Shown piece after piece: positions 23,752 to 35,248 of a DNA stretch of 64,000 bases. Numbering within the stretch: the first letter of the stretch is position 1; the number at the start of each line of letters is the position of its first letter. Below the pieces are notes generated by a model that had not been told where the DNA came from, ran no database searches, and saw only the letters and a program-made list of their open reading frames with translations. Source of the DNA: Branchiostoma lanceolatum (taxonomy: Eukaryota; Chordata; Leptocardii; Amphioxiformes; Branchiostomatidae); the NCBI RefSeq assembly GCF_035083965.1, contig NC_089726.1, positions 8,375,501 through 8,439,500 on the forward strand, read 5' to 3'. The translations under genes were made by a program, and so were the position numbers.

Positions 23752-24369
23752 CTTGATGAACAATTCGTTTAGAAACATAAGGAATGGTGACATAAGCATT
23801 CACAGAAATATAGCCCTGCAACTTTTCTTACACACTCATACATACTTGCTCAACAGAAAATTTACTGCCTTTTACAAAGAACCTATGGATCCAACAGATC
23901 TCACAACTGTACAACAGCTTTTACGTTGTTTTCCAAGGGTACACCTCTAAAACTTGCATTACACTTGAATCAGTGATGCACAAGGTCTAGAAACACTAGT
24001 TTACAGGAGAATCTTTATGACTGTTCAAACCAATTCCTTTTTACATGAGCAGTTATTATGGAGACAAACCTTGGTTACTTCTATCTGAAGCTTCTCAGAA
24101 TAGCTGCTAGATAGCAGCACAATGTTAGTAGTGCTTTTCAATGTATCTCTCAACCGGCAGGTTACAAAAATGGAGGTTTTTGTCAAGTTATCATCATCAT
24201 AAAACATCTTTGACTTGCATGGTAAACATGGTAAAGTACAATTACAAAATACAATTTCTAGTTATACAGAGTGATTACTAAAACTTAAACTGCTTTTGAC
24301 AGCGGTGGAATTAAACATTTCCCGTCCCCTCCCCTTTCTCCAACATGTACAGACTGACTCTACCATAAG

Positions 24370-27300
24370 TTATTGTTCGGGTTTCTGAGGTTCAGCTGGC
24401 GCTATGGTTTGACCTTGACCTTTGTTGACATCGCTGACACAGACCCACTGTCCTTCCAAGGACTCCTTCCACAGGCTCACCTGGTGAGGAAACAAAAAAC
24501 ATCACATAGGTCAGAATAACCGTCACAATCATAAACTATAAACACAATGTAATGGGCCTGAAAATAAGGCCTTTTATATTCAGAATACTCTGGTGAGGAT
24601 ACGAAGCATCATTGGTCAGAAAATACTACATATGCAAAGTTTGGGACATGAAAATAGCATCATTCAGACTAACCTGCTGACAACACAAAAGGCTTTACCA
24701 TTAAATTAGAGCTCAACAGGTACACAAACCTGTTTTCATATTCCTGTTTGTTTGAAAGTGTTATATACCAAACAGAGTCTGCCCCAATATCTGAGTTGTC
24801 TACCACTTTATTATTTGCCGCTTAAACTCACAGAACAAACTTCAGTGTATTCAGTACAATCTTCAGTACATGCATTTGGACAAATGCATTACCTTGCTGC
24901 CCCCCTGACACAGCCAGGATGTTTGTTTGTTTATCCTTACCTTGTTGTCTCCCCCTGACACAGCCAGGATGTTTGTTTGTTTATCCTTACCTTGTTGTCT
25001 CCCCCTGACACAGCTAGGATGTTGCCTGTGATGGACCAGCTCACATGCCACACCACATCGGGGAACTTGTTCAACACCTAATATGGGGAGGGATAAAAAT
25101 ACTGTTAGCAAGTCTGATTGAGTTCCACCAGAAAATACAGCTTACTTCTGGGACAGGCTTTTTAGCGAATGCCCACAAACACCCACTCTGGCGAAGTCCG
25201 CTCTGCACGAATCTATCTTTTTTTGCTCGGAATATGTTCAGGTTGTACTCCCATTAATTAATCCTGAGTTTCAAGTCAATCCATCGATCCGAAGTTAAAT
25301 AAAGCGAACTTGAAGATTCTTACCTGGCTTTTTAGCGAATGCCCAGCAAAAAATGGCTTTTTAGCGAATGCCCACTATATCAGCCAAAATATCGGCCATC
25401 GTGACACGGGCGCTAAATCTAACATCATAAACATGTTCAACAAGCTGTCCCCTGAATGCGTACTCAGTTAGCGTGCTGTATACGCCTGTAAAGTCACTTT
25501 ATTTTACGAAATACACGGCGTGCCCCGCGGCACGTATACGGGGTAGAGGCCGCTGGTAACCTGTCCCGAATATGCAAATGAGCCGCCATATTGGATTTTT
25601 ACGTCCGGGGCCGTGGATTCCCGCGCCGTGTATTTCGTAAAATAAAGTGACTTTACAGGCGTGTACAGCACGGAAACTGAGTACACATTCAGGGGACAAC
25701 TTGTTGAACATGTTTATGGTGTTAGATTTAGCGCCCGTGTCACGATGGCCGATATTTTGGCATATATATTGGGCATTCGCTAAAAAGCCTTTTTTGCTGG
25801 GCATTCGCTAAAAAGCCAGGTAAGAATCTTCAAGTTCGCTTTATTTAACTTCAGATCGATGGATTGACTTGAAACTCAGGATCAATTAATGGGAGCACAA
25901 CCTGAACATATTCCAAGCAAAAAAAGATAGATTCGTGCAGCGCGGACTTCGCCAGAGTGGGCGTTTGTGGGCATTCGCTAAAAAGCCGATGCGCTTACTT
26001 CTCCAGGTGCAAAAGATCAACTGTAGTCTAAACTAGGAAACCTTCTTCAACCAATTCTACATCTGAGAGCAACATTGATTATATCAAATTATTGGACTCA
26101 CCTTTGAGGTCCAGCTAGTTCCATCCTCACTCTTCCAGATGATCACTCTTCCATCCTGTCAACAGGTGAATTTAGAAAACACATAAGAAACACAGGTGTA
26201 GAATCAAGGTACGATTATTCCCCTCAAAGGATATATGCAATTTGGTAGAGATTACAGTGTTGATTGACATAATTGATGAATGTGCCAGATCACAATTTCT
26301 TATTTCCAGTCAACCTCAGATTGAGGACAAGGCATTACGCTTTTTTGTTAGCTAGTAGTGCAATGCTACAGCTCACATATTTAGCCATGCACACTGGGTC
26401 ACCCCTAATCAAGTTTTATCCTAAAATGTAACTACAATGTACATTAGATAATAGAGATGATAAAAAACAAACCTGTGAGCAGCTGGCTATAGTCTGTGTG
26501 GGGAGTCCTATGGATGGAGCCCAGGCCACGTCTCTCACCCAGTCACTGTGGGCCTCCAGCTTCTGTTCCTCCTTCCACTGCCCATCCTCCTCCCTGGGAC
26601 ACAAACACATTCATTTCATTTTCATTTATTTATTTAGCCAGCGGACACACTCAGGTCTCTTGACCTTTTTTTCAGGCTCCCTGGATACAAATACAATGCA
26701 CAGACATAATACATAATGATAACATAAAATTTTAAAGACATACAATTTTAAAGACTCGGTATCAGTCTAGAGGTTGATACGGCAGTGAGTTTTATTTGTT
26801 CTGTTGGTAGTTTATTCCAAAGTTCAGGACCCATGGGCTTTAGACTGCTCTTGAATGACTGTAGATTTGCCTGTGGATCTGCATATTAGACTTTAGTGTC
26901 AAGGAAGAATGTTTACTGCAGTATTTGTCAGTGAGCATCACGACTCAAGACGCTATAGATGGATCTTCATGACATTCCAAGAGATGCAGGAGGAAGAACT
27001 GGGAGAAGAGGTTTTCATAATAGGTTGAACATCAACATTTTTTGATTGAGTCATTCTGTATTTTCCTCTTAACTTTTTTGTGCATTTTTTTCTCTGTATT
27101 GTCCTAGTAGTTTTTTCCCCATTGCAATACCACAGACCTTGGAGTGCCACCCTTAGCATTTAAATAACTATGAGTATACAGTTGCCTCCTGTATGAATGA
27201 CAAAAAAGGTGTTGCACTACCCCACATCCTACATGTTGAAATATTCCTGTTGAAACACAACCTTTCAAACAAAATATGGAGAAAAAGTCATTTAGGAGTC

Positions 27301-30048
27301 CCCATCATACATGGCCGCCATTGGTAAATATTGATCATGGTAAAATCATGCAGGAGTCCCCATGAGTACCTCCATATCTTGACGAGGTTGTCGCAGCCTC
27401 CAGTGACAAATCTGCGAGTCTGCTGAGGCCGCTGTGAGGAAGGCTGGTCCACCAGGGAGCCTGCTGCCACGGCTGGGCACCAGCTTACCGCATTACAGCC
27501 AATCTGCAATAAGCACAGGGCAACAGTCATACCATATTTGGGTACGGGATGTACCATTGAAAAATGTATAGGTTGGTCTGGATCAATTTTATTTTAGACG
27601 AAATTTTTGAGGCTCAAAATATTTTCAGGACATTTTTCTGAGAACTGAAGTGGTATACTCAGTTGCAGATGACAAATCTATAATTCTAATGTTAAAAAAA
27701 TGACTGTCCTGCTGTCAGAACTAGAAGAGGAAAGACAAGTTTACTCACTGTGTGAGCATTGTTGATTTTCTTGGTGTCCCACATGCCATCAGCTGTAAGA
27801 AAGGGAAATAACACTTTTAGTTTACAACGTACAGACAAAAAGCATGGGCTGCAGAATAACAAATGAACAAAGGCCAGCTGAAATAAAGGTAAAGGGGGGT
27901 TCTTCTTTCGAGCCTGCCATCTAGGCAGCCATCCTCAAGGCGTTGGCCAAGGCAGCATGACACCTGCAAATGGAAATTCTCTGCTACAGCCTTCGACATG
28001 CAGCCGGAGATGCTTTCTACTGTTTCATACAAAAAAGTATCATAAACAGTTACTACATTCTTGTGTTTTACCTGTGCTTGAGATGATGGACACAGCTCCG
28101 TCTGATGACCCACATGCCAGCATCAGGCCAAACTCGTGGGGAGCCCAGCACACAGAATTCACTGGAAGAAGAGTAGAGCAGTTTTTACGTTTTAAATCCT
28201 TTGGACACTTCAATATCAAGTTCCGCTTGTCATAATGTTAGATTTGCTAGAAATGATGACATATGGCAATGGTCTTCGTCAATCAATATTGAACATCGTG
28301 AAACCCTAATTCACATCAACCCTACAACTTAGGCTATGGCTAAACAGACCTTTGGCACATAAGGCACATCTGTAAGCTGACTCAGTTCTATTGTAAATAC
28401 ACTGTATGAGCAATGTTTAGCCATAAAAACATACATTTTTGGACTTTGGTTAAGAATGTCCACCCTTACCTGATGAGTCATGGTTAGCGTACTCGTAGAG
28501 TCTGTCCCACTGTCCGTTGGTCTCCTTCCATATGATGACCTTCCGGTCGTACGAACACGAGGCCAGGATGTTCCCGTACATCGGGTGTGCCCAGGCCAGC
28601 TGCCACACTGGACCCTCATGGCTGGGGAAGGAAACAGTTAATATGTTGATAACAGTTATGGTAAGAACTACAAGAATTACACAGCATAGGTGTTATTCAT
28701 AGTTTGTATCACGATCTCTCGTTATTATCACCTATCATCTATCTTTGAAAAAGTATCTTATTCTCAATGATCTTGAAGACTTGGATGGTGAAAAGGCACC
28801 GACATCTTGTTTTGATGTTCAATGCCTGTGCCACATACTCTCTCTCTAGTCTATCTCTATCCAATTTTACGTTTTTTATTCCCCATCATATGGGGGTTGG
28901 ACGTGCTTACACATGGATGGGGGAGCCCCAGAACTCCTTATCAAGGTGCAAGTCTTTTTTTGTAGCAAGAGTTTTTACAGCTTGCAATACATGTACAATT
29001 TGTTATCTCAACAAATCACAAAATATGACAGTACAGCTGAAAGGAGTACATTGTACCTGAGTACTACATGTACGTACTTTGATTGGCTATCATATATACA
29101 TATTACTTAGATACTTATGCTTTAAGATCATAATCAGGTACTGTATTGAACGTAAACTTTCACAATAACAATAGATGTAAATCCAAGGAGGCTACATTGA
29201 GGGAAAACCTCCTTGGTAAAACTAAGGTGCTGCTGACCCTCTGAGTTCTGCTGCTAAGATCTGTCCTCCGTTCTTGATGTCAAAGATCTTGACAGTCTTG
29301 TCGGAGGAACACGTGGCCAGGCGGACACCGTAGTAGTCCATCTGCGCATCATGCTGTAATTAGTGTAAACAAACTTAACATTAATCCTTGATAACCCAAC
29401 TACATGCAGGATTTCTTATGGATTAACCATTGATAACCATATGAACCGCAGGTAAACATAAATAGAATAGCATGCACTCCTTTTGTATACTGGATGGATG
29501 GCAGTAACATGATTTTACTGATAGTGATACTGACCTTTACAGTCTAACTACTAGTTTGTCATATCATTGTTCAATTGTTAAAAATATAGAAAATGGTGAA
29601 GCTTAGTACATAGATACTTACGATCATATCCTCATGGCCAGTATCCACAGTATTCAGTACAGAAACCTAACATAGAGAGAAGTTTTAGGGATCATAAATA
29701 TTTGTTTTTCCAACATATGCACACTAATGAACTGAATACAATAACGCACATCATTGCGGATACAAAAACGTTACAGCGCTAGATATATGACAAGCTTTTT
29801 TAATTGGCGAAAATAAATAAAATTTTCTGGCACATCTTCCAACGAAATTTTGACACGTCAAAACGCAAACGTATGGCACCGACTTCCTGATGATCACATC
29901 GCCCCCCTCCCCCATAGCATATTTCTACCGCATTTTCCAAGCCTCAGATTGATCCGAAGTAACCCTATCATTGTTTGGACGTAGTAAGAAGGTCTTAGAT
30001 ACACTCTTGAAGTTAAAGACCGAGCAAAGATGTGAAAATTCTCACCAT
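24370..30048 (-). CDS. SEC13: SEC13, COPII coat and nuclear-pore WD40 protein
   Basis: Eleven coding exons on the minus strand: 30048-30046 (ATG only), 29666-29622, 29353-29238, 28621-28470, 28161-28072, 27792-27749, 27503-27370, 26593-26473, 26155-26102, 25077-24991, 24480-24370. Phases agree throughout, giving 318 residues against 322 in human. Near-identical SEC13 blocks are [94 protein letters not shown] and [23 protein letters not shown]13 is a six-bladed open propeller that pairs with SEC31 in the COPII cage and is shared with the Nup84/107 pore complex and GATOR2. The exon 3 donor is GTCAGC, weaker than the others. The gene is head-to-head with the PLP enzyme at 30846. Confidence 0.96.
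24895..25023 (-). repeat. 50-bp tandem triplication across the SEC13 exon 10 donor
   Basis: The unit CTTACCTTGTTGTCTCCCCC plus TGACACAGCCAGGATGTTTG and a GTTTGTTTATC tail is present twice in full and once diverged. Read on the minus strand it is the end of exon 10 ([10 protein letters not shown]), the GTAAGG donor, and the first intron bases. The exonic copy is 24991 and rightward; intronic copies follow, so one extra intact donor and one decayed copy lie just inside intron 10. Confidence 0.85.
25150..25992. mobile_element. long-TIR transposon in SEC13 intron 10, possible MULE-type
   Basis: Arms of about 365 bases are near-perfect inverted repeats, starting at GGCTTTTTAGCGAATGCCCA (25156) and ending at its complement (25987). 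The same 20-mer is also found twice inside each arm. A unique centre of about 100 bases (around 25520-25625) separates the arms. The 10-mer GCTTACTTCT flanks the element on both sides (25140-25149 and 25993-26002). Long TIRs, a leading G and a 9-10 bp target duplication fit a non-autonomous Mutator-like element. No transposase frame is present. Confidence 0.8.
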
Positions 30049-30139
30049 TTTGGAGGAAATTTCGTCCCAAACGTCAGACAACCGGTAAACGCTCGCGTGG
30101 CACTTACAGCCTCGGTCTGATGTAACCCCGCCTGACCTC

Positions 30140-30147
30140 TGACGTCA
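30140..30147. promoter_or_regulatory. CRE palindrome TGACGTCA upstream of SEC13
   Basis: A perfect 8-bp CREB/ATF site lies 92 bases upstream of the SEC13 ATG. SEC13 is secretory machinery and ATF-type control is plausible, but occupancy is inferred. Confidence 0.5.
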
Positions 30148-30166
30148 TACGTGGGAAAGTGAAGTT

Positions 30167-30174
30167 ACTTCCGG
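30167..30174. promoter_or_regulatory. ETS-type site ACTTCCGG
   Basis: The motif ACTTCCGG lies 20 bases beyond the CRE on the SEC13 upstream side. ETS/GABP sites of this form are typical of TATA-less housekeeping and bidirectional promoters. Confidence 0.45.
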
Positions 30175-30639
30175 GTTTGATTTTCTGAACTTCTGTCCTG
30201 ATCTGCTCGTGCATCATGAGCGTTGTAAGATCACAGTAGTACGTGTCGAGTGCAGCGAAAGTGTGCTGTGAGGTTCAGGGAACTTGGATTACAGAAAAGC
30301 GTCACAACATTACGTAGTAAGGTGTGTAAAATAAGGTAGAATGTGATTTGCTTATTTAATATAACGGTGCAATAATTTATTGCTCCGCCCCTTTTGCACC
30401 TAACGTTACATGTATACCGTGTGCAGGAAAAAAAACGAGACCATAGTGATGTTCACGAAGATAATTACTTTTTTCATAGTTATAGTCGGTTAAGAAGGAG
30501 ACAGAAGAGAGAACGTTCAAAAGAGGAAAAAAAATTAAGAAATGAAATCTAACTAATTCTAAGATTAATATTCCTCAAGCTTGTAGTGTAAGATGGCCAC
30601 AGTGACTGTTCCACTTAAAACTTTGATTATGAATTTGAA

Positions 30640-30835
30640 TGGCTTTTTTGTTTGTTTGTTTGTATTGCATACCCTGTATCTAAGCTGCCTTGTGGCGTAA
30701 CACAGAGGTTTGTACTGAACTTCTGAAGAGTACAAGCTAGACAGATATATCTGGACAGATTTATTTGATCCACCAGGAAGGATCCCTACTCTTTTTGATA
30801 AGCGTGGTGGGTTCTATCAATAGCAAGTTGCGATT
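30640..30835 (+). repeat. dispersed repeat next to the PLP-enzyme start
   Basis: Blocks GCATACCC, TGGCGTAACACA, GGTTTGTACTGAA, GAAGAGTACAAGCT, GGAAGGA, CTTTTTGATAAG and GTGGTGGGTTC occur in the same order at 55360-55475. It sits directly before the first coding exon of the enzyme and so may supply part of its 5' UTR or promoter. Confidence 0.6.
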
Positions 30836-30845
30836 GTGTTTATAG

Positions 30846-33800
30846 ATGAACAGCAAGATTAATCTCATCCATACTCCAGCAGGAAAGATGTACGACCCCA
30901 ATGCAGATCTTTTGACCATCGAGCAGATCTCCGGTGCCAGACAGGTGCTGCAGACCAGTGGACTGTGCCACCACACACCCCTACTGCACCATGTACAGAC
31001 TCTGTGTGGGCTGGACACGGACATAGATCTGTACCTCAAACTGGAGAACATGCAGAACACAGGTTTGGGGTTTTCTTCCAGTTTTACGCATCTTTCCAAC
31101 CCTTCTCTTGTATGACAAAAATATGAAGTAAAAGTGTTGGTAGGAGAAATGTTGGACATACTTTTATTACCTATTTTCTTTAGATACATGTACATTGATT
31201 TCAATGTAGGAGTGGTAAGATGCTGTTTTAAGTAGGACAAGTATTCTGCCATTGTCTTTTTCAGTTTAATCTATATTATATGCACATATTCGTTGGACAA
31301 AGTGCTATATACAATTTGTATGTATTCATTAATACCAGTACTTTACTGTAATATCATAGTGACTTGGAAGGCTATGCAGGTTTTGAGTCACAGACATACA
31401 TGTCATGTATGTTTGTGACTCAAAACCCACAGCAACGAACAATGTATTGATAGTTTCAATTTGTATGTGATTTTGGCTTTATAATATTATATTCATATAA
31501 GGAGGATATCCTTGATTCATAACATCTTTGACTGATTTTTCAGGCTCCTTTAAGATCCGAGGAGTAGTGAATCAGATGGCTCACATCCCGGACTCCGCGG
31601 CCCGAGGACAGACACATCTCATCAGCATGTCTGCTGGGAACTTTGGGAAGGCGTTTGCCTACATGGTGCAACAGAAGGGTCTGAAGGGGACGGTGTTCAT
31701 GCCTGACACTGCGCCTGTCAACAGGGCAGAGCTCATCAAGGTGGGAGCCTGTGTTTTGTGGTACTGTAAATTGAATCAAGTTCACAGGCACTGTAGAAAG
31801 AGAAAGGAGGCATTCAGGGTGTTTAGAGTTTGCTTTTGTAACGCAAGACATAACGTAATGTTTGGTGTGATGAGGTCACAGTGAGAGGTAGCCGCAATAA
31901 CAGAAAACAATTAAAACCACACAGAAAATATTTCTCAATCTACAGTAATTAAGATAATTTGCTCTATAGTCTTCTTTGAAAGAGACCAAAGCATATACAG
32001 AGAGCAATATAATGTTAACAGGCTTGAAAGACATCCATTTGTAAGTGTATACCCGGTATATAAAATAGATGCCACTGCTATTCTTAAAGTACTGATGATG
32101 TTTTCAATGAGTGGCACACTTGTACCAGGTAATGACTGTTCTAAACTTGAAGATGTATCCCCTATTTCATGTAAGATGTCTTTCACACTGACTGCTTCTT
32201 ACCATTGTTACTTATCTGAAATTGTGTCTTTTTATATTGATGATTGATGATATTGCTGACAGAGTTATGGTGTGGATGTGGAGACACTGCCCATGGCTGA
32301 GTTGGAGCCTGCAATGGACAAGTGTCTCAGGATTAGCAACATGATGAAACTTAATCAGGATAACATCGATATCATGGCTGGGAATGCCAGGTCAGTCTGC
32401 TGGACCAGACCAAATAACCGTGATTGTGACTGACACTAACCCTTATCCACCTCACTGACCACTGATGAGCCACTGATTCACATGTACAGAAGCTAGATCA
32501 GCTGGTCCACAGGAAATCTTAAGGCTGAGTTACCTTTCAAAATGTACTGGTGTAGTGTCAGGCGGTCAAGGGTCATTTCCAAGCAGATATAAAGATCTGG
32601 CTCATTTTCAGTGAAATACACATGATTTTGAAACATATAGGGCACCTTTCAGGTAGAGCACCTTTTGGAGGAGGCAAAGAGTTTTAAAGGGCGTGCACTA
32701 CCTGAAAAACACTGAGACTGAGCTGGTTCCATACATCTGCTTGGAAATTTAAGAGTTAAGGTTTTGTATATTCATGTTCTGTAGAGTTATGGTTTGGATG
32801 TGGAGAGAATGCCCACCTCAGAGCTGCAGCCTGCGGTGGACAGGTGTGTGAGGGAGAGGCACATGCACTACCTGCACCCGTTCGACGATATCAACCTCAT
32901 GGCAGGACACGGCAGGTTAGTAGGTGTGCCTCTCCCTCGATACAGTTTATATTATAAACTGCATGGGGATCTCCCCTATATACAAGAAAAGGTGTGGGGA
33001 CGATTTTAACTTTTGATTTAAACACCTTTTCTTGTATAGGGGAGATCCCCATGCATCTCTGTTTCTATAGCCCTTGAGCAACACAGGCCAATACATTAGT
33101 GGGTTAGCACTAAAAGATTGTCTGAAGTATTACAGACAGACCCACAATCTACATTAATCATTTTGTAGCAGTTAAGAAAGCTTTTACAGTAATAAGTTAT
33201 GTGATGAGTTACTCAAGCAACTGGATAGATTTTGGAAATGGTCTGACATTTCAGGTAGCATCCACTGCACTCAGTGTCACTACCGAAAGGTAGTGGATGC
33301 TACCAGAAACGTTTGACTGTTCCAAAATCTATCCAATTGCTTGAGTAATTGTTATCATGCATTTTACTACGAAAACTAAAGTTACACTTTTAGATCTACC
33401 AAAACTGTCTAAATATGGGTATTTTGTATGTTGATTGCATCAAAGTTAGCCTTGATAGTACGTGTATGGAAGAAAGAGGGAGCAGTTTTGTTGTTGGTAG
33501 ATACATACGCTAGTAGGCTGTAAAATCATTTTGTGATGTTTTGTTCCTTGTGTGCCTGTCAGTGTTGGACTGGAGATTCTGGAGGACATTCCTGACCCTG
33601 ATGTGGTGGTGGTGTGCTGTGGAGGGGGAGGTTTACTAGGTGGAACAGCTGCAGCAATCAAGCTGTCTGGATTGAGTGACACAAGAGTTTACGGGGTGGA
33701 ACCAGAGGGGGGTGAGCGATGTTTGGAATAGCCTTTGATACATCATCATCTATTGATTAAATATTATTTAGTTGAAGATCTACATCATGAATTCCTGTAT

Positions 33801-34686
33801 ACAGTGTAGACTAAAATATTTTGTTATACATGTTTTATGATAAAAGACTGTATGTACTGTGTAATTTCTGCAATGGGAATTGTTAGTCAAGACTTGCAGT
33901 ACTTGACAGAATCCAGGAAGACTTGAAGTGTGTTTTATGCACACAAGTAAATGAGGATATCTGAATGAAGGATCAAGTTTCGAAGTAGAGATGTGTCATG
34001 ATAGTGACTGATCAATTTTTCTCCACTTTTGATGTTGTGCTGCAGCGCCCTCTATGTATGAGAGCAGAAAGGCAGGGAAACCTGTGGGAGTGCAAGTGAA
34101 GACCATAGCAGCAGGACTGGCACCACCATATGCAGGTAATTAAGACAATGTCTCTGTCAGCATTCTTTCAAGTTTCTCCTTTCAGAAATATTTTGTTTTA
34201 AAGGAATTATCAGATGTTATGTAGCATTAAGGTCTTTATGTTTGGCTTTCTTTTGTCTTCTTAAATTGAGGTGAAGCATGATGATTTTTCAAATACACTG
34301 TAGCTACTATAGTCAAATCACTTATGCCATGGGGCATGTTATGTTATTAGAAGTAATTATGAACTACAGTGGTGCATTCTACTTCATGCTCATGCTATAA
34401 TTCTTCATGAGACTGACTACAACCAACGGTATTTCTCCCTACAGGTCCAAATGCTTACAAACACAACATGGCATTTGTGGAGGATGTCGTTCTTGTCAGC
34501 GATGACGAGATTGTTACAGCCGTGAAGCGGTTGTTTTCACGCGGACTGGTGGTCGAGCCATCGGGCGCGGCGGCCTTCACTGCACTAATGTTTGGGAAGA
34601 TACCAGACGTCAAAGGGAAGAAGGTTGTTGTTGTGATAACTGGAGGGAACGTCACAACTCAAGAACTGTCTAAGATTTGTGGATAA
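30846..34686 (+). CDS. fold-type II PLP enzyme, threonine/serine dehydratase - serine racemase group
   Basis: Exons: 30846-31062, 31544-31740, then either 32263-32390 (3a) or 32785-32915 (3b), 33563-33711, 34046-34135, 34445-34686. Phases agree and give 341 residues with 3b or 340 with 3a; human serine racemase has 340. The PLP lysine is in SFKIRG (about Lys76), followed by SAGNFG (102-107), the phosphate loop GGGGLLGG (about 202-209) and the C-terminal ITGGNV. The residue matching Ser84 of serine racemase is Ala, as in threonine dehydratases, and the metal-ligand position after VEPEGA is Ser, not Asp. I therefore favour a cytosolic amino-acid ammonia-lyase over a racemase. The exact substrate is unresolved. 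Transcription diverges from SEC13. Confidence 0.88.
31380..31426. repeat. 47-bp near-perfect hairpin in intron 1 of the PLP enzyme
   Basis: GTTTTGAGTCACAGACATAC and its inverted copy GTATGTTTGTGACTCAAAAC abut around a short centre. One mismatch is visible. Confidence 0.8.
32263..32390 (+). CDS. alternative exon 3a of the PLP enzyme
   Basis: 128 bases between acceptor AG (32261-32262) and donor GT (32391). It enters in phase 0 and leaves in phase 2. It encodes SYGVDVETLPMAELEPAMDK and ends DNIDIMAGNAR. The HPFDD block found in 3b and in most relatives is replaced by KLNQDNID. The frame is open and both splice sites are intact. Confidence 0.8.
32785..32915 (+). CDS. alternative exon 3b of the PLP enzyme
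   Basis: 131 bases between acceptor AG (32783-32784) and donor GT (32916), with the same phases as 3a. It encodes SYGLDVERMPTSELQPAVDR and ends HPFDDINLMAGHGR, which is closer to the family consensus (HPFDD...AGQG) than 3a. Using both exons together would shift the frame, so they must be alternatives. Confidence 0.85.
32961..33054. repeat. 94-bp inverted repeat in intron after exon 3b
   Basis: GCATGGGGATCTCCCCTATA continuing to ACAAGAAAAGGTGT has its inverted copy at 33022-33054. Arms are about 33 bases with a spacer of about 27. Confidence 0.8.
33209..33348. mobile_element. palindromic MITE, copy 2 (AAGCAACTGG family)
   Basis: Ends TTACTCAAGCAACTGGATAG and the inverted ATCCAATTGCTTGAGTAA enclose a 140-bp palindrome with GGTAGCATCCACT repeated inverted in the centre. 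It is related to 17494-17645. Confidence 0.8.
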
Positions 34687-35248
34687 CATTTGTTTGGAAA
34701 ATACTTAGTTAATAATTGGTAGCCACAGCAATCCACTACAATTTTTGATACATGAATCTCAGGAATAATGATACAACTGATTCATATTGAATTTGCATAA
34801 TGTTAAAGGTATTGAATTTATTTAATGCATTTCATTATTGTCTTCTACTGTTGCTTTTATAAAGAATGATCTTCCTCTGAGAAAGCAAGTTGCGAGAGTT
34901 TGCCTGCATTGATTCGCCTTACATATGGGACACAATGGTGTCACCTAATATGTGAAACTGAACCTGTCAAAAATCTTTGAAAATGTCTCATTGTATCTTG
35001 TAAGGAAGAACTTAGATAAATATCTGTTGAGCCATACCCAATGTTTGAAAGGACATACAATTCTCATTGTTATGAATTCATGTTTGTCAGAAGGTTATCC
35101 ACTGGGATCAATCCACTCACAATTATCTACTCGTATCACATAGCTGATATGTGTACGACTCTGTGGAATTTTTTTCCGGCTTGAGCAAAAATTATACGGG
35201 GAAACTACAAGCAAACGGGACGTAAACATGCACGATTTTAAGCGTCTA
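34687..35248. other. 3' region of the PLP enzyme
   Basis: No coding segment was recognised. The first few hundred bases should be 3' UTR; no canonical AATAAA was seen before 35248. Confidence 0.4.
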
